NCBI GenBank assembly: GCA_003864495.1
Contig: ML133365.1
Location: 975,344-1,039,343, forward strand
Source: Nemopilema nomurai
Lineage: Eukaryota > Cnidaria > Scyphozoa > Rhizostomeae > Rhizostomatidae
Direction: 5' to 3'
Length of the DNA stretch: 64,000 bases
Below, piece by piece: positions 51,329 through 64,000 of this stretch (its first letter is position 1; every line of letters begins with the position of its first letter). The position numbers were made by a program, and so were the translations under genes. The notes under the pieces were generated by a model. The model made no database searches. It was not told where the DNA came from and worked only from the letters and a program-made list of their open reading frames with translations.

Positions 51329-51848
51329 GATATTTAATTATATTATTCTTGTTTTTGAAAAATTTCGCGTTGTGGCTTTGTGTTACTCTAAAAAACCTTA
51401 GAGTTGCACAAATGTATAGCCAGTTGGATCTGTTGTAAGAAAATGAAGCTTTTGCAATTGAAAAACATCAAGTATCGAGCTTCTGCCTTTGTAATTATAT
51501 TTAATTAAAGTTGCAAAACGTTTGAGTTACATATCTGAAGGAGTTTTAAAGAAAAACTCTATCGTACAAAGTGTATAAAATTTAAGATAATCGGAAAATC
51601 TCTGCAGATTTTGATATTCAACGTTAATACAATCACCAATTTAAAGAAAACTGTGTTAGTCTCAGAAAACTTTCTAATTGCACAAATGTATAGTCGCTTC
51701 GATGTGTTGGAGATACTCGGAAAATCTCTGCAGATTTTGATATTCAACGTCAAAACAATCGCGTTTTTAATGAAAACTGTTCATAGTTTTATCAACTTGA
51801 GCTGAAATTTGTTTTCTTTTACACCTAACGAACAAGAATATTGATCGA
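51329..51848 (+). repeat. Satellite B beta: isolated Delta unit
   Basis: A single 520-bp unit with the same 118-bp deletion junction (AACTGTGTTAGTCTC) as the block at 31030-35697. It shares the rare ATAGTCGCTTCG and TTCATAGTTTTATC variants with units at about 31.9 and 32.9 kb, so it is probably a copy moved from that block and not an independent deletion. Confidence 0.87.
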
Positions 51849-54800
51849 GTTATTTACTTAAATCATTCTTGTTTTGGAAAAAATTTCGCGTTGTGGCTTT
51901 GTGTTACTCTAAAAAACATTAGACTTGCACAAATGTATAGCCAGTTGGATCTGTTGTAAGAAAATGAAGCTTCTGCAATTAAAAACATCAAGTACCGAGC
52001 TTCTGCCTGTGTAATTAAATTCAATTAAAGTTGCAAAACGTTTGAGTTACATATCTAAAGGAGTTTTGAAGAAAAACTCTATCGTACAAAGTGTATAAAA
52101 TTTAAGATAATCGGAAAATCTCTGCAGATTTTGATATTCAACGTCAATACAATCACCAATTTAAAGAAAACTTTTAATAATTTGATAAACTTGAGATGAA
52201 ATTCATGTTCTCTTACACCTATTGAACAGGAATATTGATCGAGTTATCTAACTTAATCATTGTTTTGAAAAATGTTTCCGTTGAAGTTCTGCGTTAGTCT
52301 CAGAAAATTTTTTAATTGCACAAATTTATAGCCGCTTCGATCTGTACATGATACTCGGAAAATCTCTGCAGATTTTGATATTCAACGTCAATACAATCGC
52401 GTTTTTAATGAATACTGTTGATAATTTGATCAACTTGAGCTGAAATTTGTTTTCTTTTACACCTAACGAACAAGAACATTGATCGAGTTATTTAATTAAA
52501 TCATTCTTGTTTTTGAAAAAATTTCGCGCTGTGGCTTTGTGTTATTCTAAAAAACATTAGACTTCCACAAATGTATAGCCAGTTGGATCTGTTGTAAGAA
52601 AATGAAGCTCTTACAATTAAAAACATCAAGTATCGAGCTTCTGCCTGTGTAATTATATTTAATTAAAGTTGCAAAACGTTTGAGTTACATATCTAAAGGA
52701 GTTTTGAAGAAAAACTCTACCGTACAAAGTGTATAAAATTTGAGATAATCGGAAAATCTCTGCAGATTTTGATATTCAACGTCAATACAATCACCAATTT
52801 AAAGAAAACTTTTAATAATTTGATAAACTTGAGATGAAATTCATGTTCTCTTACACCTATTGAACAGGAATATTGATCGAGTTATTAATTAATCATTGTT
52901 TTGAAAAATGTTTCCGTTGAAGTTCTGCGTTAGTCTCAGAAAATTTTTTAATTGCACAAATTTATAGCCGCTCCGATCTGTTCATGATACTCGGAAAATC
53001 TCTGCAGATTTTGATATTCAACGTCAATACAATCGCGTTTTTAATGAACACTGTTCATAATTTGATCAACTTGAGCTGAAATTTGTGTTCTTTACACCTA
53101 ACGAACAAGAATTGATCGAGTTATTTAATTAAATCATTCTTGTTTTTGAAAAAATTTCGCGTTGTGGCTTTGTGTTACTCTAAAAAACCTTAGAGTTGCA
53201 CAAATGTATAGCCAGTTGGATCTGTTGTAAGAAAATGAAGCTCTTACAATTAAAAACATCAAGTATCGAGCTTCTGCCTGTGTAATTATATTTAATTAAA
53301 GTTGCAAAACGTTTGAGTTACATATCTAAAGGAGTTTTGGAGAAAAACTCTATCGTACAAAGTGTATAAAATTTAAGATAATCGGAAAATCTCTGCAGAT
53401 TTTGATATTCAACGTCAATACAATCACCAATTTAAAGAAAACTGTTGATAATTTGATAAACTTGAGATGAAATTCGTGTTCTCTTACACCTATTGAACAG
53501 GAATATTGATCAAGTTATTTAATTTAATCATTGTTTCGAAAAATGTTTTCGTTGAAGTTCTGTGTTAGTCTCAGAAAACTTTCTAATTGCACAAATTTAT
53601 AGCCGCTACGATGTGTTGGAGATACTCGGAAAATCTCTGCAGATTTTGATATTCAACGTCAATACAATCGCGTTTTTAATGAATACTGTTCATACTTTGA
53701 TTACCTTGAGCTGAAATTTGTGTTCTTTTACATCTATTGAACAAGAATATTGATCGAGTTTTTTAATTAAATCATTCTTGTTTTTGAAAAAATTTCCCGT
53801 TGTGGCTTTGTGTTACTCTAAAAAACCTTAGAGTTGCACAAATGTATAGCCAGTTGGATCTGTTGTAAGAAAATGAAGCTCTTGCAATTAAAAAACATTA
53901 AGTAGCCAGCTTCTGCATGTGTAATTATATTTAATTAAAGTTGCAAAACGTTTGAGTTACATATCTAAAGGAGTTTTGAAGAAAAACTCTATCGTACAAA
54001 GTGTATAAAATTTAAGATAATCGGAAAATCTCTGCAGATTTTGATATTCAACGTCAATACAATCACCAATTTAAAGAAAACTGTTAATAATTTGATAAAC
54101 TTGAGATGAAATTCATGTTCTCTTACACCTATTGAACAGGAATATTGATCGAGTTATTTAATTTAATCATTGTTTTGAAAAATGTTTCCGTTGAAGTTCT
54201 GTGTTAGTCTCAGAAAATTTTTTAATTGCACAAATTTATAGCCGCTTCGATCTGTTGATGATACTCGGAAAATCTCTGCAGATTTTGATATTCAACGTCA
54301 ATACAATCGCGTTTTTAATGAACACTGTTCATAATTTGATCAACTTGAGCTGAAATTTGTGTTCTTTTACACCTAATGAACAAGAACATTGATCGAGTTA
54401 TTTACTTAAATCATTCTTGTTTTTGAAAAAATTTCGCGTTGTGGCTTTGTGTTACTCTAAAAAACCTTAGAGTTGCACAAATGTATAGCCAGTTGGATCT
54501 GTTGTAAGAAAATGAAGCTCTTGCAATTAAAAAACATCAAGTATCGAGCTTCTGCCTGTGTAATTATATTCAATTAAAGTTGCAAAACGTTTGAGTTACA
54601 TATCTAAAGGAGTTTTGAAGAAAAACTCTATCGTACAAAGTGTATAAAATTTAAGATAATCGGAAAATCTCTGCAGATTTTGATATTCAACGTCAATACA
54701 ATCACCAATTTAAAGAAAACTGTTAATAATTTGATAAACTTGAGATGAAATTCATGTTCTCTTACACCTATTGAACAGGAATATTGATCGAGTTATTTAA

Positions 54801-57800
54801 TTTAATCATTGTTTTGAAAAATGTTTCCGTTGAAGTTCTGTGTTAGTCTCAGAAAATTTTTTAATTGCACAAATTTATAGCCGCTTCGATCTGTTGATGA
54901 TACTCGGAAAATCTCTGCAGATTTTGATATTCAACGTCAATACAATCGCGTTTTTAATGAACACTGTTCATAATTTGATCAACTTGAGCTGAAATTTGTG
55001 TTCTTTTACACCTAATGAACAAGAACATTGATCGAGTTATTTACTTAAATCATTCTTGTTTTTGAAAAAATTTCGCGTTGTGGCTTTGTGTTACTCTAAA
55101 AAACCTTAGAGTTGCACAAATGTATAGCCAGTTGGATCTGTTGTAAGAAAATGAAGCTCTTGCAATTAAAAAACATCAAGTATCGAGCTTCTGCCTGTGT
55201 AATTATATTCAATTAAAGTTGCAAAACGTTTGAGTTACATATCTAAAGGAGTTTTGAAGAAAAACTCTATCGTACAAAGTGTATAAAATTTAAGATAATC
55301 GGAAAATCTCTGCAGATTTTGATATTCAACGTCAATACAATCACCAATTTAAAGAAAACTGTTAATAATTTGATAAACTTGAGATGAAATTCATGTTCTC
55401 TTACACCTATTGAACAGGAATATTGATCGAGTTATTTAATTTAATCATTGTTTTGAAAAATGTTTCCGTTGAAGTTCTGTGTTAGTCTCAGAAAATTTTT
55501 TAATTGCACAAATTTATAGCCGCTTCGATCTGTTGATGATACTCGGAAAATCTCTGCAGATTTTGATATTCAACGTCAATACAATCGCGTTTTTAATGAA
55601 CACTGTTCATAATTTGATCAACTTGAGCTGAAATTTGTGTTCTTTTACACCTAATGAACAAGAACATTGATCGAGTTATTTAATTAAATCATTCTTGTTT
55701 TTGAAAAAATTTCCCGTTTTGGCTTTGTGTTACTTTAAAAAACCTTAGAGTTGCACAAATGTATAGCCAGTTGGATCTGTTGTAAGAAAATGAAGCTTTT
55801 GCAATTGAAAAACATCAAGTATCGAGCTTTGCCTGTGTAATTATATTCAATTAAAGTTGCAAAACGTTTGAGTTACATATCTGAAGGAGTTTTGGAGAAA
55901 AACTCTATCGTACAAACTGTATAAAATTTGAGATAATCGGAAAATCTTTGCAGATTTTGATATTCAACGTCAATACAATCACCAATTTAAAGAAAACTGT
56001 TAATAATTTGATAAACTTGAGATGAAATTCATGTTTCTTACACCTATTGAACAGGAATATTGATCGAGTTATTTAATTTAATCATTGTTTTGAAAAATGT
56101 TTCCGTTGAAGTTCTGTGTTAGTCTCAGAAAATTTTTTAATTGCACAAATGTATAGCCGCTTCGATCTGTTGGAGATACTCGGAAAATCTCTGCAGATTT
56201 TGATATTCAACGTCAATACAATCGCGTTTTTAATGAACACTGTTCATAATTTGATCAACTTGAGCTGAAATTTGTGTTCTTTTACACCTAACGAACAAGA
56301 ATATTGATCGAGTTATTTAATTAAATCATTCTTGTTTTTGAAAAAATTTCGCGTTGTGGCTTTGTGTTACTCTAAAAAACCTTAGAGTTGCACAAATGTA
56401 TAGCCAGTTGGATCTGTTGTAAGAAAATGAAGCTCTTGCAATTAAAAACATCAAGTATCGAGCTTCTGCCTGTGTAATTATATTCAATTAAAGTTGCAAA
56501 ACGTTTGAGTTACATATCTAAAGGAGTTTTGAGAAAAACTCTATCGTACAAAGTGTATAAAATTTAGATAATCGGAAAATCTCTGCAGATTTTGATATTC
56601 AACGTCAATACAATCACCAATTTAAAGAAAACTGTTATAATTTGATAAACTTGAGATGAAATTCATGTTCTCTTACACCTATTGAACAGGAATATTGATC
56701 GAGTTATTTAATTTAATCATTGTTTTGAAAAATGTTTTCGTTGAAGTTCTGTGTTAGTCTCAGAAAACTTTTTAATTGCACAAATGTATAGCCGCTTCGA
56801 TGTGTTGGAGATACTCGGAAAATCTCTGCAGATTTTGATATTCAACGTCAATACAATGCGTTTTTAATGAATACTGTTCATAATTTGATCAACTTGAGCT
56901 GAAATTTGTGTTCTTTTACACCTAATGAACAAGAATATTGATCGAGTTATTTAATTAAATCATTCTTGTTTTTGAAAAAATTTCGCGTTGTGGCTTTGTG
57001 TTACTCTAAAAAACCTTAGAGTTGCACAAATGTATAGCCAGTTGGATCTGTTGTAAGAAAATGAAGCTTTTGCAATTGAAAAACATCAAGTATCGAGCTT
57101 CTGCCTGTGTAATTATATTCAATTAAAGTTGCAAAACGTTTGAGTTACATATCTGAAGGAGTTTTGGAGAAAAACTCTATCGTACAAAGTGTATAAAATT
57201 TGAGATAATCGGAAAATCTCTGCAGATTTTGATATTCAACGTCAATACAATCACCAATTTAAAGAAAACTGTTAATAATTTGATAAACTTGAGATGAAAT
57301 CCATGTTTTCTTACATCTATTGAACAGGAATATTGATCGAGTTATTTAATTTAATAATTGTTTTGAAAAATGTTTCCGTTGAAGTTCTGTGTTAGTCTCA
57401 GAAAATTTTTAATTGCACAAATTATAGCCGCTTCGATCTGTTGGAGATACTCGGAAAATCTCCTGCAGATTTTGTATTCAACGTCAATACAATCGCGTTT
57501 TTAATGAACACTGTTCATAATTTGATCAACTTGAGCTGAAATTTGTGTTTTTTTAACGAACAAGAACATTGATCGAGTTATTTAATTAAATCACTCTTGT
57601 TTTTGAAAAAATTTCGCGTTGTGGCTTTGTGTTACTCTAAAAAACCTTAGAGTTGCACAAATGTATAGCCAGTTGGATCTGTTGTAAGAAAATGAAGCTC
57701 TTGCAATTATGAAACATCAAGTATCGAGCTTCTGCCTGTGTAATTATATTTAATTAAAGTTGCAAAACGTTTGAGTTACATATCAAAGGAGTGAAGAAAA

Positions 57801-60800
57801 ACTCTATCGTACAAAGTGTATAAAATTTAAGATAATCGGAAGAATCTCTGCAGATTTTGATATTCAACGTCAATACAATCACCAATTTAAAGAAAACTGT
57901 TAATAATTTGATAAACTTGAGATGAAATTCATGTTCTCTTACACCTATTGAACAGGAATATTGATCGAGTTATTTAATTTAATCATTGTTTTGAAAAATT
58001 TTCCGTTGAAGTTCTGTGTTAGTCTCAGAAAATTTTTAATTGCACAAATTATAGCCGCTTCGATCTGTTGGAGATACTCGGAAAATCTCTGCAGATTTTG
58101 ATATTCAACGTCAATACAATCGCGTTTTTAATGAAACTGTTCATAATTTGATCAACTTGAGCTGAAATTTGTGTTCTTTTACACCTAATGAACAAGAATT
58201 GATCGAGTTATTTAATTAAATCATTCTTGTTTTTGAAAAAATTTCCGTTGTGGCTTTGTGTTACTCTAAAAAACCTTAGAGTTGCACAAATGTATAGCCA
58301 GTTGGATCTGTTGTAAGTGAAGCTTTTGCAATTGAAAAACATCAAGTATCGAGCTTTCCTGTGTAATTATATTCAATTAAAGTTGCAAAACGTTTGAGTT
58401 ACATATCAAAAGGGGTTTTGGAGAAAAACTCTATCGTACAAAGTGTATAAAATTTGAGATAATCGGAAAATCTCTGCAGATTTTGATATTCAACGTCAAT
58501 ACAATCACCAATTTAAAGAAAACTGTAATAATTTGATAAACTTGAGATGAAATTCATGTTTCTTACACCTATTGAACAGGAATATTGATCGAGTTATTTA
58601 ATTTAATCATTGTTTTGAAAAATGTTTCCGTTGAAGTTCTGTGTTAGTCTCAGAAAATTTTTAATTGCAAAATGTATAGCCGCTTCGATCTGTTGGAGAT
58701 ACTCGGAAAATCTCTGCAGATTTTGATATTCAACGTCAATACAATCGCGTTTTTAATGAATACTGTTCATAATTTGATCAACTTGAGCTGAAATTTGTGT
58801 TCTTTTACACCTAATGAACAAGAAATTGATCGAGTTATACTTAATCATTCTTGTTTTTGAAAAAATTTCGCGTTGTGGCTTTGTGTTACTCTAAAAAACC
58901 TTAGAGTTGCACAAATGTATAGCCAGTTGGATCTGTTGTAAGAAAATGAAGCTTTTGCAATTGAAAAACATCAAGTATCGAGCTTCTGCCTGTGTAATTA
59001 TATTCAATTAAAGTTGCAAAACGTTTGAGTTACATATCTAAAGGAGTTTTGGAGAAAAACTCTATCGTACAAAGTGTATAAAATTTGAGATAATCGGAAA
59101 ATCTCTGCAGATTTTGATATTCAACGTCAATACAATCACCAATTTAAAGAAAACTGTTAATAATTTGATAAACTTGAGATGAAATTCATGTTCTCTTTCA
59201 CCTATTGAACAGGAATATTGATCGAGTTATTAAATGTAATCATTGTTTTGAAAATTTTTTCCGTTGAAGTTCTGTGTTAGTCTCAGAAAATTTTTTAATT
59301 GCACAAATTTATAGCCGCTTCGATCTGTTGATGATACTCGGAAAATCTCTGCAGATTTTGATATTCAACGTCAATAGAATCGCGTTTTTAATGAACACTG
59401 TTCATAATTTGATCAACTTGAGCTGAAATTTGTGTTCTTTTACACCTAATGAACAAGAACATTGATCGAGTTATTTACTTAATTCATTCTTCTTTTTGAA
59501 AAAATTTCGCGTTGTGGCTTTGTGTTACTCTAAAAAACCTTAGAGTTGCACAAATGTATAGCCAGTTGGATCTGTTGTAAGAAAATGAACCTCTTGCAAT
59601 TAAAAAACATCAAGTATCGAGCTTCTGCCTGTGTAATTATATTTAATTAAAGTTGCAAAACGTTTGAGTTACATATCTGAAGGAGTTTTAAAGAAAAACT
59701 CTATCGTACAAAGTGTATAAAATTTAAGATAATCGGAAAATCTCTGCAGATTTTGATATTCAACGTCAATACAATCACCAATTTAAAGAAAACTGTTAAT
59801 AATTTGATAAACTTGAGATGAAATTCATGTTCTCTTTCACCTATTGAACAGGAATATTGATCGAGTTATTAAATGTAATCATTGTTTTGAAAATTTTTTC
59901 CGTTGAAGTTCTGTGTTAGTCTCAGAAAATTTTTTAATTGCACAAATTTATAGCCGCTTCGATCTGTTGATGATACTCGGAAAATCTCTGCAGATTTTGA
60001 TATTCAACGTCAATACAATCGCGTTTTTAATGAAAACTTTTCATAATTTGATCAACTTGAGCTGAAATTTGTGTTCTCTCAACCTAATGAACAAGAACAT
60101 TGATCAAGTTATTTACTTAAATCATTCTTGTTTTTGAAAAAATTTCGAGTTGTGGCTTTGTGTTACTCTAAAAAACCTTAGACTTGCACAAATGTATAGC
60201 CAGTTGGATCTGTTGTAAGAAAATGAACCTCTTGCAATTAAAAAACATCAAGTATCGAGCTTCTGCCTGTGTAATTATACTCAATTAAAGTTGCAAAACG
60301 TTTGAGTTACATATCTAAAGGAGTTTTGAAGAAAAACTCTATCGTACAAAGTGTATAAAATTTAAGATAATCGGAAAATCTCTGCAGATTTTGATATTCA
60401 ACGTAAATACAATCACCAATTTAAAGAAAACTGCTTAAAAATTGATAAACTTGAGATGAAATTAATGTTCTCTTACACCTATTGAACAGGAATATTGATC
60501 GAGTTATTTAATTTAATCATTGTTTTGAAAAATGTTTCCGTTAAAGTTATGTGTTAGTCTCAGAAAACTTTCTAATTGCACAAATTTGTAGCCGCTTCGA
60601 TCTGTTGAGGACACTCGGAAAATCTCTGCAGATTTTGATATTCAAAGTCAATACAATCGTGTTTTTAATGAATACTGTTCATAATTTGATAAACTTGAGA
60701 TGAAATTAATGTACTCTTGTACCTATTGAACAAGAATATTGATCGAGTTATTTAATTTAATCATTGTTTTGAAAAATGTTTTCGTTGAAGATCTGTGTTA

Positions 60801-63800
60801 GTCTCAGAAAACTTTCTAATCGCACAAATGTATAGCCGCTTCGATCTGTTGGAGATACTCGGAAAATCCCTGCATATTTTGATATTCAACGTCAATACAA
60901 TCGTGTTTTTAATGAATACTGTTGATAATTTGATCAACTTGAGCTGAAATTCGTGTTCATTTACACCTAATGAACAAGAATATTGATCGAGTTATTTAAT
61001 TAAATCATTCTTGTTTTTGAAAAAATTTCTCGTTGTGGCTTTGTGTTACTCTAAAAAACCTTAGAGTTGCACAAATGTATAGCCAGTTGGATCTGTTGTA
61101 AGAAAATGAACCTCTTGCAATTCAAAAACATCAAGTATCGAGCTTCTGCCTGTGTAATTATACTCAATTAAAGTTGCAAAACGTTTGAGTTACATATCTA
61201 AAGGAGTTTTGAAGAAAAACCCTATCGTACAAAGTGTATAAAATTTAAGATAATCGGAAAATCTCTGCAGATTTTGATATTCAACGTCAATACAATCACC
61301 AATTTAAATAAAACTGTTAATAATTTGATAAACTTGAGATGAAATTAATAATCTCTTACACCTATTGAACAGGAATATTGATCGAGTTATTTAATTTAAT
61401 CATTGTTTTGAAAAATGTTTTCGTTGATATTCTGTGTTAGTCTCAGAAAACTTTCTAATTGCACAAATGTATAGCCGCTTCGATGTGTTGGAGATACTCG
61501 GAAAATCTTTGCAGATTTTGATATTCAACGTCAATACAATCGCGTTTTTAATGAAAACTTTTCATAATTTGATCAACTTGAGCTGAAATTTGTGTTCTCT
61601 CAACCTAATGAACAAGAACATTGATCGAGTTATTTACTTAAATCATTCTTGTTTTTGAAAAAATTTCGAGTTGTGGCTTTGTGTTACTCTAAAAAACCTT
61701 AGACTTGCACAAATGTATAGCCAGTTGGATCTGTTGTAAGAAAATGAACCTCTTGCAATTAAAAAACATCAAGTATCGAGCTTCTGCCTGTGTAATTATA
61801 CTCAATTAAAGTTGCAAAACGTTTGAGTTACATATCTAAAGGAGTTTTGAAGAAAAACCCTATCGTACAAAGTGTATAAAATTTGAGATAATCGGAAAAT
61901 CTCTGCAGATTTTGATATTCAACGTCAATACAATCACCAATTTAAAGAAAACTGTTAATAGTTTGATAAACTTGAGATGAAATTCATGTTCTCTTACACC
62001 TATTGAACAAGAATATTGATCGAGTTATTTAATTTAATCATTGTTTTGAAAAATGTTTCCGTTGAAGTTCTGTGTTTGTCTCAGAAAACTTTCTAATTGC
62101 ACAAATATATAGCCGCTTCAATCTGTTGGAGATACTCGGAAAATCTCTGCAGATTTTGATATTCAACGTCAATACAATCGCGTTTTTAATGAAAACTTTT
62201 CATAATTTGATCAACTAGAGCTGAAATTTGTGTTCTCTCAACCTAATGAACAAGAACATTGATCGAGTTATTTACTTAAATCATTCTTGTTTTTGAAAAA
62301 ATTTCGAGTTGTGGCTTTGTGTTACTCTAAAAAACATTAGACTTGCACAAATGTATAGCCAGTTGGATCTGTTGTAAGAAAATGAACCTCTTGCAATTAA
62401 AAAACATCAAGTATCGAGCTTCTGCCTGTGTAATTATACTCAATTAAAGTTGCAAAACGTTTGAGTTACATATCTAAAGGAGTTTTGAAGAAAAACTCTA
62501 TCGTACAAAGTGTATAAAATTTAAGATAATCGGAAAATCTCTGCAGATTTTGATATTCAACGTAAATACAATCACCAATTTAAAGAAAACTGCTTAAAAA
62601 TTGATAAACTTGAGAAGAAATTAATGTTCTCTTACACCTATTGAACAGGAATATTGATCGAGTTATTTAACTTAATCATTGTTTTGAAAAATGTTTCCGT
62701 TAAAGTTATGTGTTAGTCTCAGAAAACTTTCTAATTGCACAAATGTGTAGCCGCTTCGATCTGTTGAGGACACTCGGAAAATCTCTGCAGATTTTGATAT
62801 TCAACGTCAATACAATCGTGTTTTTAATGAATACTGTTCATAATTTGATAAACTTGAGATGAAATTAATGTTCTCTTGTACCTATTGAACAGGAATATTG
62901 ATCGAGTTATTTAATTTAATCATTGTTTTGAAAAATGTTTCCGTTGAAGATCTGTGTTAGTCTCAGAAAACTTTCTAATTGCACAAATGTATAGTCGCTT
63001 CGATCTGTTGGAGATACTCGGAAAATCCCTGCAGATTTTGATATTCAACGTCAATACAATCGCGTTTTTAATGAACACTGTTCATAATTTGATCAACTTG
63101 AGTTGAAATTTGTGTTCTTTTACACCTAATTAACAAGAACATTGATCGAGTTATTTACTTAAATCATTTTTGTTTTTGAAAAGATTTCGCGTTGTGGCTT
63201 TGTGTTACTCTAAAAAACCTTAGAGTTGCACAAATGTATAGCCAGTTGGATCTGTTGTAAGAAAATGAACCTCTTTCAATTAAAAAACATCAAGTATCGA
63301 GCTTCTGCCTGTGTAATTATATTCAATTAAAGTTGCAAAACGTTTGAGTTACATATCTAAAGGAGTTTTGAAGAAAAACTCTAAAGTACAAAGTGTAAAA
63401 AATTTAAGATAATCGGAAAATCTCTGCAGATTTTGATATTCAACGTCAATACAATCACCAATTTAAAGAAAACTGTTAATAGTTTGATAAACTTGAGATG
63501 AAATTCATGTTCTCTTACACCTATTGAACAGGAATATTGATCGAGTTATTTAATTTAATCATTGTTTTGAAAAATGTTTCCGTTGAAGTTCTGTGTTAGT
63601 CTCAGAAAATTTTTTAATTGCACAAATTTATAGCCGCTTCGATCTGTTGATGATACTTGGAAAATCTCTGCATATTTTGATATTCAACGTCAATAGAATC
63701 GCGTTTTTAATGAACACTGTTCATAATTTGATCAACTTGAGCTGAAATTTGTGTTCTTTTACACCTAATGAACAAGAACATTGATCGAGTTATTTACTTA

Positions 63801-64000
63801 ATTCATTCTTGTTTTTGAAAAAATTTCGCGTTGTGGCTTTGTGTTATTCTAAAAAACATTAGACTTGACAAATGTATAGCCAGTTGGATCTGTTGTAAAA
63901 AATGAAGCTTTTGCAATTGAAAAACATCAAGTATCGAGCTTTTGCCTGTGTAATTAAATTCAATTGAAGTTGCAAAACGTTTGAGTTACATATCTGAAGG
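51849..64000 (+). repeat. Satellite B beta: L+S dimers, continuing past the window
   Basis: About 19 further 638-bp dimers up to the right edge, which cuts an L unit. The stretch from 53.9 to 55.7 kb holds near-identical copies. From 56.5 to 58.9 kb single-base indels are frequent. From 60 to 63 kb copies carry variants such as GTGTTCTCTCAACC and TTATACTCAATT. Some 60-63 kb units deviate from strict alternation: an S core is followed by another S-type unit at about 60.7 and 62.9 kb. No gene or foreign insertion was seen. Confidence 0.88.

Noticed and set aside
9666..64000. CRISPR-like array
   Set aside because: Units are 200-520 bp, there are no short repeats with unique spacers and no cas genes, and the context is eukaryotic.

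Overview
This window looks like satellite-rich heterochromatin from a eukaryote, most likely an animal. It is AT-rich and dominated by two unrelated tandem-repeat families. The only recognisable coding sequence is split by short GT...AG introns. There are no operons, ribosome binding sites or other bacterial features. The sequence alone does not identify the species.

Layout. (1) Bases 1-1945 are the right end of a 172-bp satellite (satellite A) whose monomers follow an A-B-C-C / A-B-C / A-B-C-C order. The array decays through about two diverged copies to about 2205. (2) Bases 2206-8324 are a 6-kb low-copy island. On its minus strand, between 5028 and 2965, lies a six-exon gene or pseudogene for a Ty3/gypsy-type integrase, similar in layout to domesticated integrase genes (GIN1/KRBA2-like). 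It has a degenerate zinc-binding domain, a core with all three D, D, E residues, and three single-base frame breaks. The rest of the island holds only a diverged direct duplication (7418-7672) and no gene I can support. (3) From about 8325 to the right edge (at least 55.6 kb) runs a second family, satellite B.

Satellite B has four module types. S is about 244 bp. L is about 394 bp and equals S plus a 150-bp internal segment. S' is 207 bp and equals S minus 37 bp. Delta is about 519 bp and equals an L+S dimer minus 118 bp. The first 0.5 kb of the array is inverted relative to the rest. Bases 9666-29361 (subfamily alpha) form a mixed higher-order array of 1331-, 1.57-, 2.2- and 2.85-kb blocks, each opening with S'. 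Bases 29362-64000 (subfamily beta) are mostly 638-bp L+S dimers, with nine tandem 519-bp Delta units at 31030-35697 and further single Delta units at 46464, 47633 and 51329.

The organisation (higher-order repeats, local homogenisation, degenerate edges, inversion at an edge) matches what is known of centromeric or pericentromeric satellites in general; that this is a centromere is inference. Many single-base indels cluster in particular stretches of otherwise near-identical copies. This suggests an incompletely polished long-read assembly, so the frame breaks in the integrase gene may not be real.
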